This document shows, piece by piece, positions 47,670 to 59,165 of a DNA stretch of 64,000 nucleotides. A model generated the notes under the pieces. The model was not told the DNA's origin and did not search any database. It saw only the letters and a program-made list of their open reading frames with translations. Position 1 is the stretch's first letter. The number at the start of each line of letters is the position of its first letter. A program made the position numbers and the translations under genes. This DNA is from Aphanomyces cochlioides (lineage: Eukaryota > Oomycota > Saprolegniomycetes > Saprolegniales > Verrucalvaceae). The DNA lies in contig JAHQRK010000005.1 of assembly GCA_019828595.1 (NCBI GenBank), positions 930,001 to 994,000 on the forward strand, in the 5' to 3' direction.

Positions 47670-47984
47670 TATTCCAGCTCCGCACTTGAAAAGACAAGCT
47701 GTGCACGCAAAGCGAAGGAAAATGAGAACTGAGTTTGATTCAAAGTCTGGAACTAAACCTAGCTGGACATAGATATGCAAACCTGCATGATCTACACACA
47801 CAGATAGACACGCACTGCGCGTGACTATGAACGTGCACACAGAACACGCACAGCGCGTACTTATGCGGTCAGTGCGCTTCCTTGGACTTGAACCCTGGAC
47901 CTTCAGCCATGAACGCAGGATGCAAACCAAACATCCAGCGGACATTCTGGTGGTGGTTTCCCGACAAACCAAACCACCACAACA
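47670..47984 (-). repeat. 3' LTR of Gypsy copy 2
   Basis: 315 bp. On the minus strand it starts TGTTGTGGTGGTTTG. It contains a tRNA-like B-box, GGTTCAAGTCC (minus strand, about 47887-47897), preceded by GCTGAAGGTC. Confidence 0.8.
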
Positions 47985-47992
47985 ATTCCCCC

Positions 47993-48691
47993 CTACTCGT
48001 TGGCCACGCGGCGGGGGTGCTGTCGGTGACGCTGTGGGCGATGCAATTGGTCAACTGACGCCTGAGGAAAATCAGCAAGCACTTCCTGCACGTATGGATC
48101 ATCGCGTCTTGCATCGAGATGTGAACGCACAATTTGGGGAATATCTTCGAGCATGGTAGCAAAAGGTTCCCATGTTGATTCAGCGTCTTCTAAGCCCATC
48201 CAAGACACATAAATTTTCCAGCCAGCAGCTGATGGACACAACGCCCCAAGAGAACGAACTAAATGGCCACCATTGGAAAACACGACATGGGCGAGCATGT
48301 CATCAGTGACACCACGAGACTCATCTGCGTAAAACTTGAAGCGGCAGGCATGATGGAGGGATGTACTGTAAGGCTCCACAAGGTCGGTAACTTCAAAAAG
48401 CCAATCAGAAAGGACCTTTGTAATGCGTTTTGGACCTCGCCAAATCAAAGTCAATTTTGGCGGATGGGGAGCCACCAGTGCCACGAGAACAAAATCGCCC
48501 AGCGAAAAATAGGGCAATACCGTTCGCTTTGCACGTTTCGAACGAGCCTGTTGGCGACGCGTAGAGCTGACCAATGCAATAGAACGGTGCATGAAGTCCA
48601 TAGCAAGGGCCAACTCAGCAATGTTTGACTGCCAACACGTTGATAACGCATCTGGGGCAAGCGACACGACTTCCAAAGGTGAAGTAAACAT
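47993..48691 (-). pseudogene. integrase C-terminus with chromodomain-like tail, Gypsy copy 2
   Basis: Open frame of 232 codons. It contains a basic GPKRI segment (LTLIWRGPKRITKVLSDW), then a chromodomain-like region, GHLVRSLGALC...WKIYVSWMGLEDAESTWEP, which corresponds to the better preserved one in copy 1. It ends just before the purine tract and 3' LTR. Confidence 0.75.
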
Positions 48692-50604
48692 AACGCGAAG
48701 AGGCGTGGTTGCATTGAGGCCAGTGAATGCCGTAATCGGTGTAACGCCACCAAGACGGTCGGCCGGTTGATGCCGACATAACTGATAGTAATAGCTTGGT
48801 CCATTGTGTTACCATAAGCTTGCGTTCCGATAATAAAGCGCGCAAACAAAGTAGAAATTGGCGGTTGAGGACCTCGATGGAACCATTGGACCACGGAGAA
48901 TATCGGTGGTAAAGTGGTGTTGCGATCCCAATGAGGATGCCAGCGCCGTGATAACCTCATTCTTAAAATGACTGCCACGGTCCGTCACCCAAGTTTCCAG
49001 AACGCCAAACATACTGAACCAATCCAACAAGCCAGCAGCAAAGGCAGCCGCGGTGGCATCAACAGAGCAATACGCCCGGGAAAAGGAGGTGGCGTCATCC
49101 TTTACCAGCAGCACATAAGCAAACCCCGTTTCGGGGTCCATCGGGAGTGTTAAAAAATCAGCGTGGAGCAATTCATTGCGCTGAGTGGCATGAACTTGCT
49201 CACCAAATGGTCTGGGCACTAAGCGACCACCAATCGAAAGGCAGTGCAAACACGATCGCAGAAAGGATTCGACATCGTGACGTAGCGTAGGCCAGAAACA
49301 CCACGACGTAATAGATGTGAGCGTCGCATCGCGGCCGCGATGGCCAGAGTTGCTGGCATGGGCAACCACACAAATTCGGATCTGTAAAGCCTTGGCCGAT
49401 GGTGGTATCCAGACGCTGCCAGAGCCATTGACCAAACACGGGGAACCAACGGCTTGCACCACATCAGTCGGGCGTTCGTCAACTGCAGCTGCCTGTATAC
49501 TGGCAATCTCCAACAATGACGGCCAAATAAAGCCAGGGTCGGTAAGCGGGGAAATGAGTGGGACTGCCAGAGCACAAACCATGTCGGAGCCAGATTGCGA
49601 TGGAGCATCAAGTAACGGAACTGGGACTGCGGGTGAATGAGATGCAACCATGCTGGTTCCGTTGGGTAGCCCAAGTGTGACACTGGAAAGGGTTATCTCG
49701 GGGGACAGCCATCGACTGAGCATATCAGCCCAAACATTGGAATCGCCTGGGATGTGCACGATAGTGTATGTGTACCCAGTTAGCACCATCGCCCACCGTT
49801 GAATCCTATCGGCCTGATGGCGCTGCATGGACGAGTCGGTGGCCATGGGATTGAACTTGTACGTGAGATTGCGATGGTCAGTATAGATGACAAAACCGCC
49901 AGGGCGGAGGATAAATACTCGAGGCGCTTGCACGATTCCACAATGGCGAATGCTTCCTTGTCAGGAATTGGCCATCGACTAGCAGCATCAACAAAGCGTC
50001 CACTTAAGAACGCCAAGGGGCGATGGCGCTGTTGTGCGATTGGAAGGTCGGCATCTTCTGAAGGGATTTGGGTCACAATGGAGCCCCAAAAATCATTCGA
50101 TGCATCCGCAAACAAACAGACAATGTCGGAGGCCGACGGGTGGGCCAGCGGGACCATTGCTGTGAGGGCCGCCTTGACGTTCGCAAAACACGTTGTATGT
50201 ACGTCAGACCAACCGAAATCCGCCAGGAGAACCTTCTCGAGTTTGCGCTGTTTACGCGACGCCACGGACTTGGCCGCCACATCTAGAATGCGCATCAATG
50301 GATCTACCAGGGCGGTATACATAGGGAGATTTGCTCGCTTCCAATTGGCTGAGCACAGAAATTGTTGGAGTTGCGTGCAGTGCGCGGTGTAGCTAGGTCG
50401 GAGAGGCCTGCTATGCGTTCGGTGCAATGAGATATCCCCTCGGCAGAGATCACTTTGCCACACCACTTGGCCGTGGTCAAGTAAAATGAACACTTGTTCG
50501 GGTGCAGCTTGAGACCAACGCGCGCACACGACGCCAATACCGACTCGAGCACGTCCAGCAATCCATCGACTGTAGGGCTGTAACCGAGAATGTCGTCCAG
50601 CCAT
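48691..50604 (-). pseudogene. reverse transcriptase end, RNase H and integrase of Gypsy copy 2
   Basis: Several frames cover the rest of pol. WLDDILGY (about 50600) and CGKVISAEGISH belong to the reverse transcriptase thumb and connection. CLFADASNDFWGSIV and RPGGFVIYTDHRNL are RNase H. The integrase zinc finger (HASNSGHRG...SCLHC) and the first two catalytic aspartates (LLHADFLTLP, WVTDRGSHFKNEV) follow in the frame 49933-48809. The third acidic residue is in the next frame, in NGSIEVLNRQF. At least three frameshifts break the polyprotein. Confidence 0.85.
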
Positions 50605-52495
50605 AAAATACTAAAATGCCATTATAGAGTATGTCCCCAAAAATGAGTTCCACCGAGGACTGACAATAGCCCACACTATCGCATCCACCCATAAGAACCC
50701 GTGTCGGAGTAAACATGCCGCGATGCGTCATAATCGTAAAGAGCTCCTGGCTGGACGGAGCGAGTGGTAATTGCCAATATCCGCGGAACCAGTCCAATGT
50801 GAAAAAGAATCGGCAACCAGTCACACAACCTAGTGCGACTTCGAGCTGTGGCATCGTCCACTGGAGAGGATCTGTCCGAGCATTCACACCACGAGTATCG
50901 ACTGTCATGCGATAGGACCCGTCGGATTTGGGCACGATGCGTGGTGGCGACGCCCAACGGCTGTGGGTATTGATAGCAGTACGACCGGGGCAACGGGAGC
51001 CAGTATGCTGTCCCCCACACTGAGAGCAAAGGGACGCTGTCGGGTGATTCCCACGGGGTGCCGAGGCAAACGACGGTGTGGGATAACGCGTACGTCCACT
51101 AGTATTAACCCAAGCTGGTGTGCGGCGAGCAGGTGCGACAGGGACCGAAGCAGCACGTCGGACGGGTAATGTCTCGGGATCGCTGGGTGGTGAGCGGGTG
51201 GGACGTAACGAGGTGGACTGTGGCGGTGGACCACGACGAGGTGAGTTGAAGGAAACGACCTTTTTTCCATTGTGTCGCTCCGTACGTGACTGATAGCGTC
51301 TCGAAGGATCCGAGCTAGGGTTTGCACGTTGGAGGTCAAACTGAGCTATAGCAAGACGATCATTGGACGTAAAATCCTCCCAGGACATAAACGACTCCGT
51401 TTTTTCATGCAACCACGCCACAAACTTGGTCAAGTCCGAGCGGAGATACTTGTTGGACTTGCGCGACAGGCTTTCAAGAACTCGGGTCTTGAATGCGGCA
51501 GGGGCCAAAGCCGCCGTAAGATATCCGATGACGCGCTTTTGCTCGTCGTCGGCCATGAATTGCATCGAGAGTTTCTCGAGGCGGTGATGCATCGTGTGAA
51601 CCAGATCAAACACGCTACTGGTTGCGTCAGTGAGCTCGGTACGCATCTTGAGACCGCGCATCACTCGATCCTCATTGGCGTAGTCCACCATGCCAATTGC
51701 GTCGGCATTACGAAAGTACTGTTGCCACATTTCTTCGGTGACGTTAGCCAATGGGACACCCCCCATCTCGTAGCGAGCAATCATACGCCGAAGCTAGTCG
51801 GAGATGCAGTTTCCGACAGGCATAATGAGAGGTTTGAATCCCAGATTTTGCAGCGAAGCCAAATGATGCCAATAATGTTGGTATTCGCACATGAATTTTT
51901 TCTTCTCCGCTGCTGTCACGCCATCGAACAGCGGGGGATTGGGTTGGTTGGGCAAGGCTTGATACTTTTGCGCAGTGTCAAAGTGCGCATACGCCTGGTC
52001 CACGGCAGAGTTCGCCGTAGCCTTGACTTCAGCAGCTGGTTGGGCGGTGTTGGCCGTTACTGACGGGTCAGAGAACGGGCCTTCGCGGTAGATTTCGGGA
52101 GCGTACGGGATTGAATAGATGGTCGATAAAGTCATACGACGTTCAGCATCAGGAGGGGTATGTTCTTCCGTCGGCAGTATCGTCGCCGGAAAGAGATGTT
52201 GCGCCAGCGAGCTTGGGGCAAACGTTTGTCCCGTTGGGACATTTTCATGATTGGCCGACTCGTGGTCGGGCGATACAGCAGCATGCGGGGCATGAGTTGG
52301 CGATGGAGGCAACGGCTCGACACTTGCCACAGTTGAAAGGGTAGTAAAAGACACCGGGTGATCAAGGCCGGCATCGACAAAAAAGGCTACGACGGAGAGC
52401 AGGACGTTGAGGGGTACTGGAGGTAGTCGACATTCTTCTTCCGAGGAAAAACTAGTTTTATTACAGCTCCGCACTTGAAAAGACAAGCTGTGCAC
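50575..52495 (-). pseudogene. gag fused to the N-terminal part of reverse transcriptase, Gypsy copy 2
   Basis: The gag frame begins near 52495, is interrupted by a single TAG at about 51796 (between NCISD and LRRMIARYEM), and continues in the same frame. The capsid-like region is followed by a proline/arginine-rich linker and one zinc knuckle, CSQCGGQHTGSRC, again CX2CX3HX4C. Eleven residues later the reverse transcriptase begins without a break: SRWASPPRIVPKSDGSYRM. In copy 1 about 300 residues, including the protease, lie between these points, so an in-frame internal deletion removed them. The frame is lost exactly before the WLDD catalytic box, near 50600. Confidence 0.85.
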
Positions 52496-52773
52496 GCAAA
52501 GCGAAGGAAAATGAGAACTGAGTTTGATTCAAAGTCTGGAACTAAACCTAGCTGGACATAGATATGCAAACCTGCATGATCTACACACACAGATAGACAC
52601 GCACTGCGCGTGACTATGAACGTGCACACAGAACACGCACAGCGCGTACTTATGCGGTCAGTGCGCTTCCTTGGACTTGAACCCTGGACCTTCAGCCATG
52701 AACGCAGGATGCAAACCAAACATCCAGCGGACATTCTGGTGGTGGTTTCCCGATAAACCAAACCACCAGAACA
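52459..52773 (-). repeat. 5' LTR of Gypsy copy 2
   Basis: 315 bp, same length as the 3' LTR, with only a few differences seen (for example CGATAAACC versus CGACAAACC near the TG end). Confidence 0.8.
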
Positions 52774-52924
52774 GAAGGTGTGTTTTTGAAAATACTACGT
52801 AGTATCACTTGGCTGATGAACAAATACAGTCATCCTCGAGTTTAATCCCAACGACTTTAGTCGCCACCGATGATCTCTAATTCATTATAGTCATACAAAT
52901 TTGTTGATTAAATTTCTTGACCAA

Positions 52925-53356
52925 TCAGAGTAGAGATACTGCGTTCTCCACATTCCAGCATCCATCAATAATCAACAGCCTCTCAAGTCGAAGTGCTTGG
53001 CCCTTCGCAACAAGTGACTGACAAGTGCCCCAATGAAGACAAGTTATCGATTCTGCTTCTTCAAGTGTCCAGGTATCTACTACAAGGACGTTCTTTTCAT
53101 TAGTGACTGATTGTTGATTTTGCGTCGAGACTGACAATCCTCTCTTGGTCGACGATGCCACGTTGTTTCTCCATTGACGCGTTTGGGCAATGTATGTTTC
53201 AGATGGAATATGCTGTCGGGTCAAGACTAGCCCAGCCATTTTACTCATACACAACAGCTCACTCAAGATATTGACCTCAATGCCATAACAAATCGAGCGT
53301 ATATCAAGCAAGCGATAAAACAAGTTGATTGAACCATGAACAGTAAGAATTAACAA
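52925..53356 (-). other. additional minus-strand ORF in the Tigger element
   Basis: 143-codon frame lying between the transposase end and the left terminal repeat, overlapping the transposase 3' end by about 50 bp in another frame. It may be the real C-terminal extension of the transposase shifted by an indel, or an accessory protein. It has no recognised domain. Confidence 0.35.
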
Positions 53357-55243
53357 TGACTATATTAATATACCTATAGCAAAGAAGCATATCAATACAC
53401 ACTGAGCTTAAAGCATTGATCGAAACATTGCGAGCCCCACCGATTGAATTCATTGAAATCACGCGGTAACTGGTAGTGAGTGGGGGAGCTCGAATGATTT
53501 GAAATAACTCTGGTATCTTCACGGCGGACTCAAATTCACCACAATCGAGAAATATTTGGTGCAAGCTGCAATAACTTTGGAGGGCTCGTTGATAAATTCG
53601 ACTCGTGACGACTTTCAGCTCTCGAGGTATCCCATTGTTGACATTGACTTGCCGATATTCATCTGGTTGATTGATAGTTTCACTTGTCGACTCGGCAAAA
53701 ATCTGTTGTCGTATATTGAGATGAATTGAATTCATCGTTGTGACTCGCTGAAGCACTTCATTGAATGGAATTGCAATCTCATTCACTGACTCGTCATCGT
53801 CAAATCCTACAATTGCCTCACATATATCGGAGGTTTGTGCTTCATGAGAAAAGCCTTCAATACATTCTTTTTTTGCTAGTACCGTCACAGTTGAGAAGGA
53901 CTGGACAAGCTCAGTCATTGATATATCGTCGTTTGAGTTGTCTGAGAGACAACATTGCTGGAGTTGGCGAGCCTGTTGGAGTGGGATTATTCCAGCTTTC
54001 AACCAACAACGTCCAAGCGATTCATGGCGCACGTTTAACCACGCCATATTTATCCAGCGGAGACAATTGTGTAATGTCATGACTTCTTCCACATTAAACT
54101 TGATGTTTGAGCTCTGTATTTTGGCATCAAAATCGTTAACAACGTTCTCCAGCAGAATCCTGCGATATTGACATTTGAAGCTCCTGACAATCCCCATGTC
54201 AATGGGCTGAAAAAGACAAGTTGTAGTTGGGGGCAAAAAGATAAATCGCAACTGGGGTAATGAGGTATTGATCGACGAATCTAAACAATCATTATCGTAG
54301 CTTGGGTGTTTGACTACCTATGGCATGAACCAATTTCGTGTGGCAACTGGCATTATCAAGGAGAACCAGAAACATTTTGTCCCGCGACTTGGCCAAGGCA
54401 TTCAGTTTTTCCATGTAAGCACCAAATGTACTGAAATTCTGCCAACCCTTTTTACTGTTATCGTAGACAATGTTGTAGCTGGCATTGATGTCTCCTTTCA
54501 AAAGTTTTTGTGGTCTCTTTGCTGTACCAATAACTTGGAGTGGGAACTTTTCACCAGAAGCTGAGGTGCAAATCGTTATTGTAAATTGACTCTTTGGTGA
54601 GTCGTATTTCTTTGTCTTTGATCGACGATGTGTATACGATCTAGCACACAGAGTCTTGTAGTAAAGGGCAGTCTCGTCTACATTCCAAATACATTCAATA
54701 TCTGTGGTCTGTAGCATAGACCTAATATTGTCCATTTCAAGTAAAGCAGCTTCATTGATTGTAGTGAGGTCGCTTTGGCCACAGAATTTACGAGACACAA
54801 TGTTGTAGCGTTTCAAGTAGCTGTTCAACCAGCCGTTTGACCCTTTGAAGTTCACAAACTTGAGATGATTTTGCAATTTGTCTGGCTTTGTATTTCAAAA
54901 TGTCTGAGGATAGAGGCATTGACACACCATGATCATTCACGATTGATATCCATGCATTCAAAGTCTCATCAACTGGTTGAGTCTCATAGCAGACAGTAAG
55001 AGTTCGTCGCGTAAATCCCTTTCCATCATGACCGTGTTGTCTAAGCTGTTCCATTTCTGTAGTAATTGCACCACGACGACTGTTAAGCTTGCCGACAGCA
55101 CTCCGACTTATTCCATATGCTGCAGCAACATGAGAGTGAGTCATACCTTTGTCTAAGCACTGAAGGATCTCTTCCTGTTGTTTCATTGTCAGTCGCTGGC
55201 GACCAGTCCTGAGATGCTTTGGTGTTGATGAGGTTCTCGGCAT
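53304..55243 (-). pseudogene. pogo/Tigger transposase (CENP-B-like)
   Basis: ATG at 55243. The N-terminal frame (55243-54788) has a psq-type helix-turn-helix: MKQQEEILQCLDKG...VAAAYGISRSAVGKL. The frame shifts near 54865, where the second (CENP-B-type) DNA-binding domain continues as FKGSNGWLNSYLKRYNI. The DDE domain follows with IWNVDETALYY (first Asp) and FLVLLDNASCHTK (second Asp). A 37-bp GT-AG stretch at about 54253-54300 could be a genuine intron, after which the third motif, FLPPTTTCLFQPIDMGIV, appears. The enzyme would excise and insert the element at TA sites. One true frameshift, plus the doubtful junction, makes it a likely pseudogene. Confidence 0.85.
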
Positions 55244-55419
55244 TCTCGAAGCTGACGAATATCAAGGAGTCATGTGTGCAAACAAGAGCGGGAAAGTCTA
55301 GTCTTTACAGTTGCTGATTGGCTCATTTGCCCTCGAGAGTCTCCTATTGGGCCAAATGGCTCCCTGGCGACGAATTTAGTCGCCAGTGGTACTCGGGGAT
55401 AATACCCAGGGATGACCTG

Positions 55420-55963
55420 TATCTTGATTTTAGGGAATTCTTCATGTGGATTACGAGTATTACAGTATTTTTAATTTAATCGTAATTAGAGTACGTAGGC
55501 GAATCAATGGGCGACTCGGGGCAAATCGACAAATCAACAAACAAGATTCGATTATTAAATATTTTTGACTAATCAGATCGGCCGATGTTTCACTACAGTG
55601 TCGTCCTCAGTCATGTCCACAATGACCGATCGAATGACCGTTAAGCCTACACGCACCATGCGGATTACAGACTCCTCCGTAGGCATACCGCAAAGGATAA
55701 TCCAATGAATGGGATGGGTGCTCAAAAAAGGCAGGTTTGCTTGGGCACCTGGCGACGTCGTTCTCTGCCCAATGGCCCTGTCAATACCCGGTGCAAGAAG
55801 ATGCACTGATATGACTGTACATATAGCCTTTGTGGTACTTGCTGTTACACATGCAGACCTCCGGAGCTCCAAGAAAATTTTGACTTCAAAATTTATACAG
55901 AAATTACTGTAATTGTGTCGTCTGCCTGTACAGTTTGTTCAATAAGACGTTGTCGCGATTGAC
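55420..55963. other. spacer upstream of the DUF7164-like gene
   Basis: A 99-codon minus-strand frame (55573-55872) has no recognised similarity and is not called. The segment presumably contains the promoter of the gene starting at 55964. Confidence 0.4.
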
Positions 55964-57173
55964 ATGCAGCGCCAGAGTCGCTCGAGATGGCTCATGGGCA
56001 CGCTCCTCTCTGGCATTGCCATCATCTTTGCTCTGTCTGCGTTCACGTCCATCGTGGAATGGCGCTTGCTTGATTTGCAGCAGTCTCGGACCACAGAAAG
56101 CGAGATTTTCCACGTCTTGGAAGAAGAATTCATGTCGTTTGACCCAAACTCTGAAAGCGTCGGTATTGTATCGTTCGTCCCTGCTGGCAAGACAAAATTC
56201 ATCAACCAAACCAATCACATGATCTTCTCTTCATGGAAGTTTGCGTGCCGAAGTGTCTTCCGAAATACAAGAGGACGCACAGACTTGTTTTTGTTTGCCC
56301 ACCGCGACGTCATCGATCAACTCCCATCCGAATGCATTCGCCTCCATCCCGCTAATATGACCCACCTTGACAATACGACAGATCACTGCTATATCATTGA
56401 GCACACGCCATCTCCTGACGACTATTGGTTCCGCTACTCATTTATGTTCAGTCTGACATTCCTTGCCGACCCAAAGTACCAGCTTATGCTCACGGGATAC
56501 GACAGGCTCCTCCGCACAGATACGGATGTCGTCATTACGCCAGCGTTCATGACGTTCAAACCGACAAAGTTTGTCGTTGGGCGAGGTGGCTACATGATTG
56601 AGAATTTTACCAAGACCAAAATTCAAGAATTAGCAACCGATTTGAAAATGACCCATCAAGGAATCTTTAACGTTGGCTCGACTTGGTTTGGGCATTCCAT
56701 GGTACGCACAACCTTTCTCGGAGAATTTTGACACTTTGCTGTAGCTTGTCTTGCTTATGGCAAACAAAATGATGGATGTCGCCAAGTTTATTCTCGAGAG
56801 TCCCAAGTACAATGTTGACATTGGCTGGCCGACGTGGCATGTTGGTGTCACGTCAATGTATGCTGGTGAAATCGTCGTCAACCATTTTATTCCCAAGGAC
56901 AACGTTTGGATCAACTCGGAGAGTATTGATATCAACTGCAATGGTCGAGAAAGGACTGCTGAAGTCTACCATAGTCACTGCTGGCCTGGTGAGCACTACG
57001 ACTTGGAATCACATCAAGCTCATAGCATTCTTCTAGGTGACCAGTACCCCGGCTATTTCAACAAGTGGGCTTACGAACGTGGCGAGTATTCGACGGAAAA
57101 GTTTCCGAGGAAAAAGCTCAACTTGTCCTACATTAACGACTACTTCATGGCGATGGTTTTGTACGGCGAATAA
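55964..57173 (+). CDS. DUF7164-like type II glycosyltransferase, 2 exons
   Basis: Exons 55964-56701 and 56745-57173 are joined by a 43-bp GT-AG intron in phase 0, giving 388 residues. Residues about 10-29 (LMGTLLSGIAIIFALSAFTS) form an uncleaved signal anchor. A glycosyltransferase-like core follows: GYDRLLRTDTDVVITPAF with a DTD metal-binding motif at residues 186-188, then VVGRGGYMIEN and the conserved IFNVGSTWFGHSM, across the intron. From memory this resembles the oomycete family annotated DUF7164; the biochemical role is unproven. N-x-S/T sites in the lumenal part (for example NQTN, NMTH) fit a secreted or Golgi enzyme. The stop at 57171 is followed by an AATAAA at 57193. Nothing suggests a broken frame. 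Confidence 0.75.
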
Positions 57174-57769
57174 AAGTTGCAAAAATTGTATAATAAATTT
57201 TTCTTAGACTTGCTAGTCGTCTAAGCATAGTCTCAGACTCTCGTAGTGTGTGGTTGTTGGGAGCTCCTTTCGGCGAACTTCACATTTGTCCAAGCAGTGC
57301 AAGTATTTCAAACGTTTGGATAGAAACTAAACCCGGATACACGTGCAAGTAATTTGTTCTTTCTCTAGCAACACCTTGTTCGTGAAATGGATCGTGGATG
57401 CCTCGATTCACGTCCAAGAAATTGAAACAGTAAGACGCGAGCATTTGACATTCGCCCTTTCAATCAATAAACACACGATGCGACTGCCAAGGTTATGGCG
57501 GTGTGTATTCTCTCCCGCGGCTTCCGGCCACAGATATCTTCGACAAGGCAAGTATATTTGACACTAGTTAGCTAGCTAGGGGGAAAACGACTTCGTTCCC
57601 CTCGCTCCAACTGACTAACGTTCACTAAAGTAACTACTACTAAAGTAAACCACTCAACTAAGTAAACTACAATGCCCACGCCACGGTTCACAAAAGGCAG
57701 CGGGTCAAACTAACGCGCGACCCTGGCTGCTCTGCACAGCAGAACAATATCGCGCTTGATGAGGGGTTG
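57174..57769. other. intergenic spacer, no gene seen
   Basis: Contains the 3' end of the DUF7164-like gene and its polyadenylation signal. The remainder shows no supported coding sequence. Confidence 0.45.
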
Positions 57770-59165
57770 GTGCCAACAAAGTATGATCTTCGTCCCAGGA
57801 ATGACAAACAGCATCATTCAATAACAAATTAGATTACATCATTCTCGTCAAACCGATGGTTGTTCAAATTCTTTGGATGGTCCTGCATTAGAGCCAAGCA
57901 CATAACTCAGCTTCGGCTTTCCAGTACATGTCAAACAAGTCATAAAAGAGCGGCTCGAAATTGGGGTCCCGATTGCTAAGCTGGGATTTTCCAACCAACC
58001 ATGGCTTGTGTAGCCCATTGCCCATTGTGAAATGATGAATATACGTCTTGCGAATACGCTCGGCTTTGGTGGCAAAGCCAAACGTGGGGTCTTCGTTCAG
58101 TGTTGGAGTTAGAACGACGTAATGGCTCGGGAGATAGCCACAATCGTAGCGCCAGAGATCATTGAGGACGTCCATGTCAAAGTAGTCTGGCTTGGGTGCA
58201 TTCTTCATGGCTTCTTGAATCTTGTCGAACAATGCATTGGATGGAGTGATGACAAGCAGCGTGGACCCAAATTGGTACTTTTCACCGAGATAGTAGGCCC
58301 GAGGCGCCCAAAGCACCGCATCGCCCAAGGCAAATAGATGGTCCAAGTTGCGGTGGAGCCATGCGTCGGAGTCCAAGTAGATGACTCTTTCGTAGCCGCG
58401 CTCTTCAAACATGCGAAGCTTTGCGAGGGAGTCTACCCACGTCGGATCACTCACGCCAGCTCGGCGCCACGGTTCAATTTGGATTGGTAGTACAGTCTTG
58501 ACATCGACGAGGCGTTGAAAAATATGGTTTGGGACGTCATTTGTGACCAAAACAACAATGGGAATGTCGTCGGGGGTGCCAGAGGCTCGAATGTTGCGCG
58601 CCATGATGATCGCATTGCAGACTGTCCTTGCATTTGTCGCGTAGAGCATGTAAGCTTGTTTCGAGTTGGTTGCTTGCGTGCTGTAGTTTTGGGGATGTTC
58701 CAAAGTAGTGGCCATTGAATCCAAGCGGGGCAAATCAGCTGGATGGCGTAGCTTGTGGCTGCTTTGGACATTTGAGTTGGTCTCAGGATTCTGCTCCTCG
58801 GCGGCAGTCAAAAGAATCGAGTCAATATGAAGAGCCAACATCGTCAAGACCATCGCGACCACCAAGGCAACGACAAAAAATTCACCAGCGAATCGTCGTT
58901 CAACCATCTTGATGTCCTCCTTGTGTTCAGGGCAAATTTAGTATATGAATTCAAGTTTGGTTGTGTAGACCAAACCTGCAATCTGAGCCAAAGCATGAAA
59001 TGGTGCAAACCTTTTTCGTGGCAGAACTTTACGTTGCGCCCTCATGGCCACTCTATTCCACCCCTGCCGTTCGTTGGGAGGCCTCACCCATGTCCACTTG
59101 TCCGTCAGACACTCAGGCCATACAGCTACCAGACAGCCAAGATTTCTCAAGAATCGAATCACATG
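57770..59165. repeat. segmental duplication, right copy (inverted partner 44530-45915)
   Basis: Inverted counterpart of the left copy, carrying the intact gene. It ends near 59165, beyond which the flanks no longer match. Confidence 0.85.
57888..58907 (-). CDS. GT8 glycosyltransferase (subfamily A), intact
   Basis: 339 residues, no intron, ATG at 58907 (MVERRFAGEFF). The signal anchor spans residues 11-32 (FVVALVVAMVLTMLALHIDSIL). A polar stem (33-82) precedes the GT8 catalytic domain, which begins at QAYMLYATNARTVCNAI. The DXD motif is D179-S180-D181 in VIYLDSDAWLHRNLDHL. The conserved loop IHHFTMGNGLHKPW covers residues 290-303, and the protein ends in AELCAWL. The topology predicts a Golgi lumen enzyme using a nucleotide sugar; donor and acceptor are unknown. 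It is the functional member of the inverted pair with the broken gene at 44773-45788, and about as similar to the gene at 40616-41554 as expected for a paralogue. Confidence 0.92.
   Translation of the reverse strand: MVERRFAGEFFVVALVVAMVLTMLALHIDSILLTAAEEQNPETNSNVQSSHKLRHPADLPRLDSMATTLEHPQNYSTQATNSKQAYMLYATNARTVCNAIIMARNIRASGTPDDIPIVVLVTNDVPNHIFQRLVDVKTVLPIQIEPWRRAGVSDPTWVDSLAKLRMFEERGYERVIYLDSDAWLHRNLDHLFALGDAVLWAPRAYYLGEKYQFGSTLLVITPSNALFDKIQEAMKNAPKPDYFDMDVLNDLWRYDCGYLPSHYVVLTPTLNEDPTFGFATKAERIRKTYIHHFTMGNGLHKPWLVGKSQLSNRDPNFEPLFYDLFDMYWKAEAELCAWL

Larger units (their letters stand above)
47670..52773 (-). mobile_element. Ty3/Gypsy retrotransposon, copy 2, internally deleted
   Basis: Minus-strand element with 315-bp LTRs at 47670-47984 and 52459-52773, nearly identical to each other. 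A purine tract (GTAGGGGGGAAT on the minus strand) lies next to the 3' LTR. The flanks GAAAG (47665-47669) and GAAGG (52774-52778) may be a 5-bp target duplication with one change. It carries gag, reverse transcriptase, RNase H, integrase and a chromodomain-like tail but no protease. LTR similarity suggests a younger insertion than copy 1, although the coding region is already broken. Confidence 0.9.
52827..55419 (-). mobile_element. pogo/Tigger (Tc1-mariner superfamily) element with TA duplication
   Basis: Bounded by TA at 52825-52826 and 55420-55421. The left end reads CAGTCATCCTCGAGT; the right end, read on the other strand, CAGGTCATCCC followed after a short insertion by CCGAGT. The ends share CAG(G)TCATCC and a GACTTTAGTCGCC-like block, giving imperfect terminal repeats. 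CAG starts and TA duplications are typical of pogo/Tigger. The transposase inside is on the minus strand. Confidence 0.8.

Noticed and set aside
47860..47910. tRNA gene
   Set aside because: Only the B-box part is convincing; no proper acceptor or T stem forms, and it lies within an LTR repeated at 52.6 kb.
51329..52063. 244-codon plus-strand frame opposite gag of Gypsy copy 2
   Set aside because: Antisense shadow of the gag coding sequence.
55573..55872. 99-codon minus-strand frame upstream of the DUF7164-like gene
   Set aside because: No recognisable domain, start context or splice partner; probably a chance frame.
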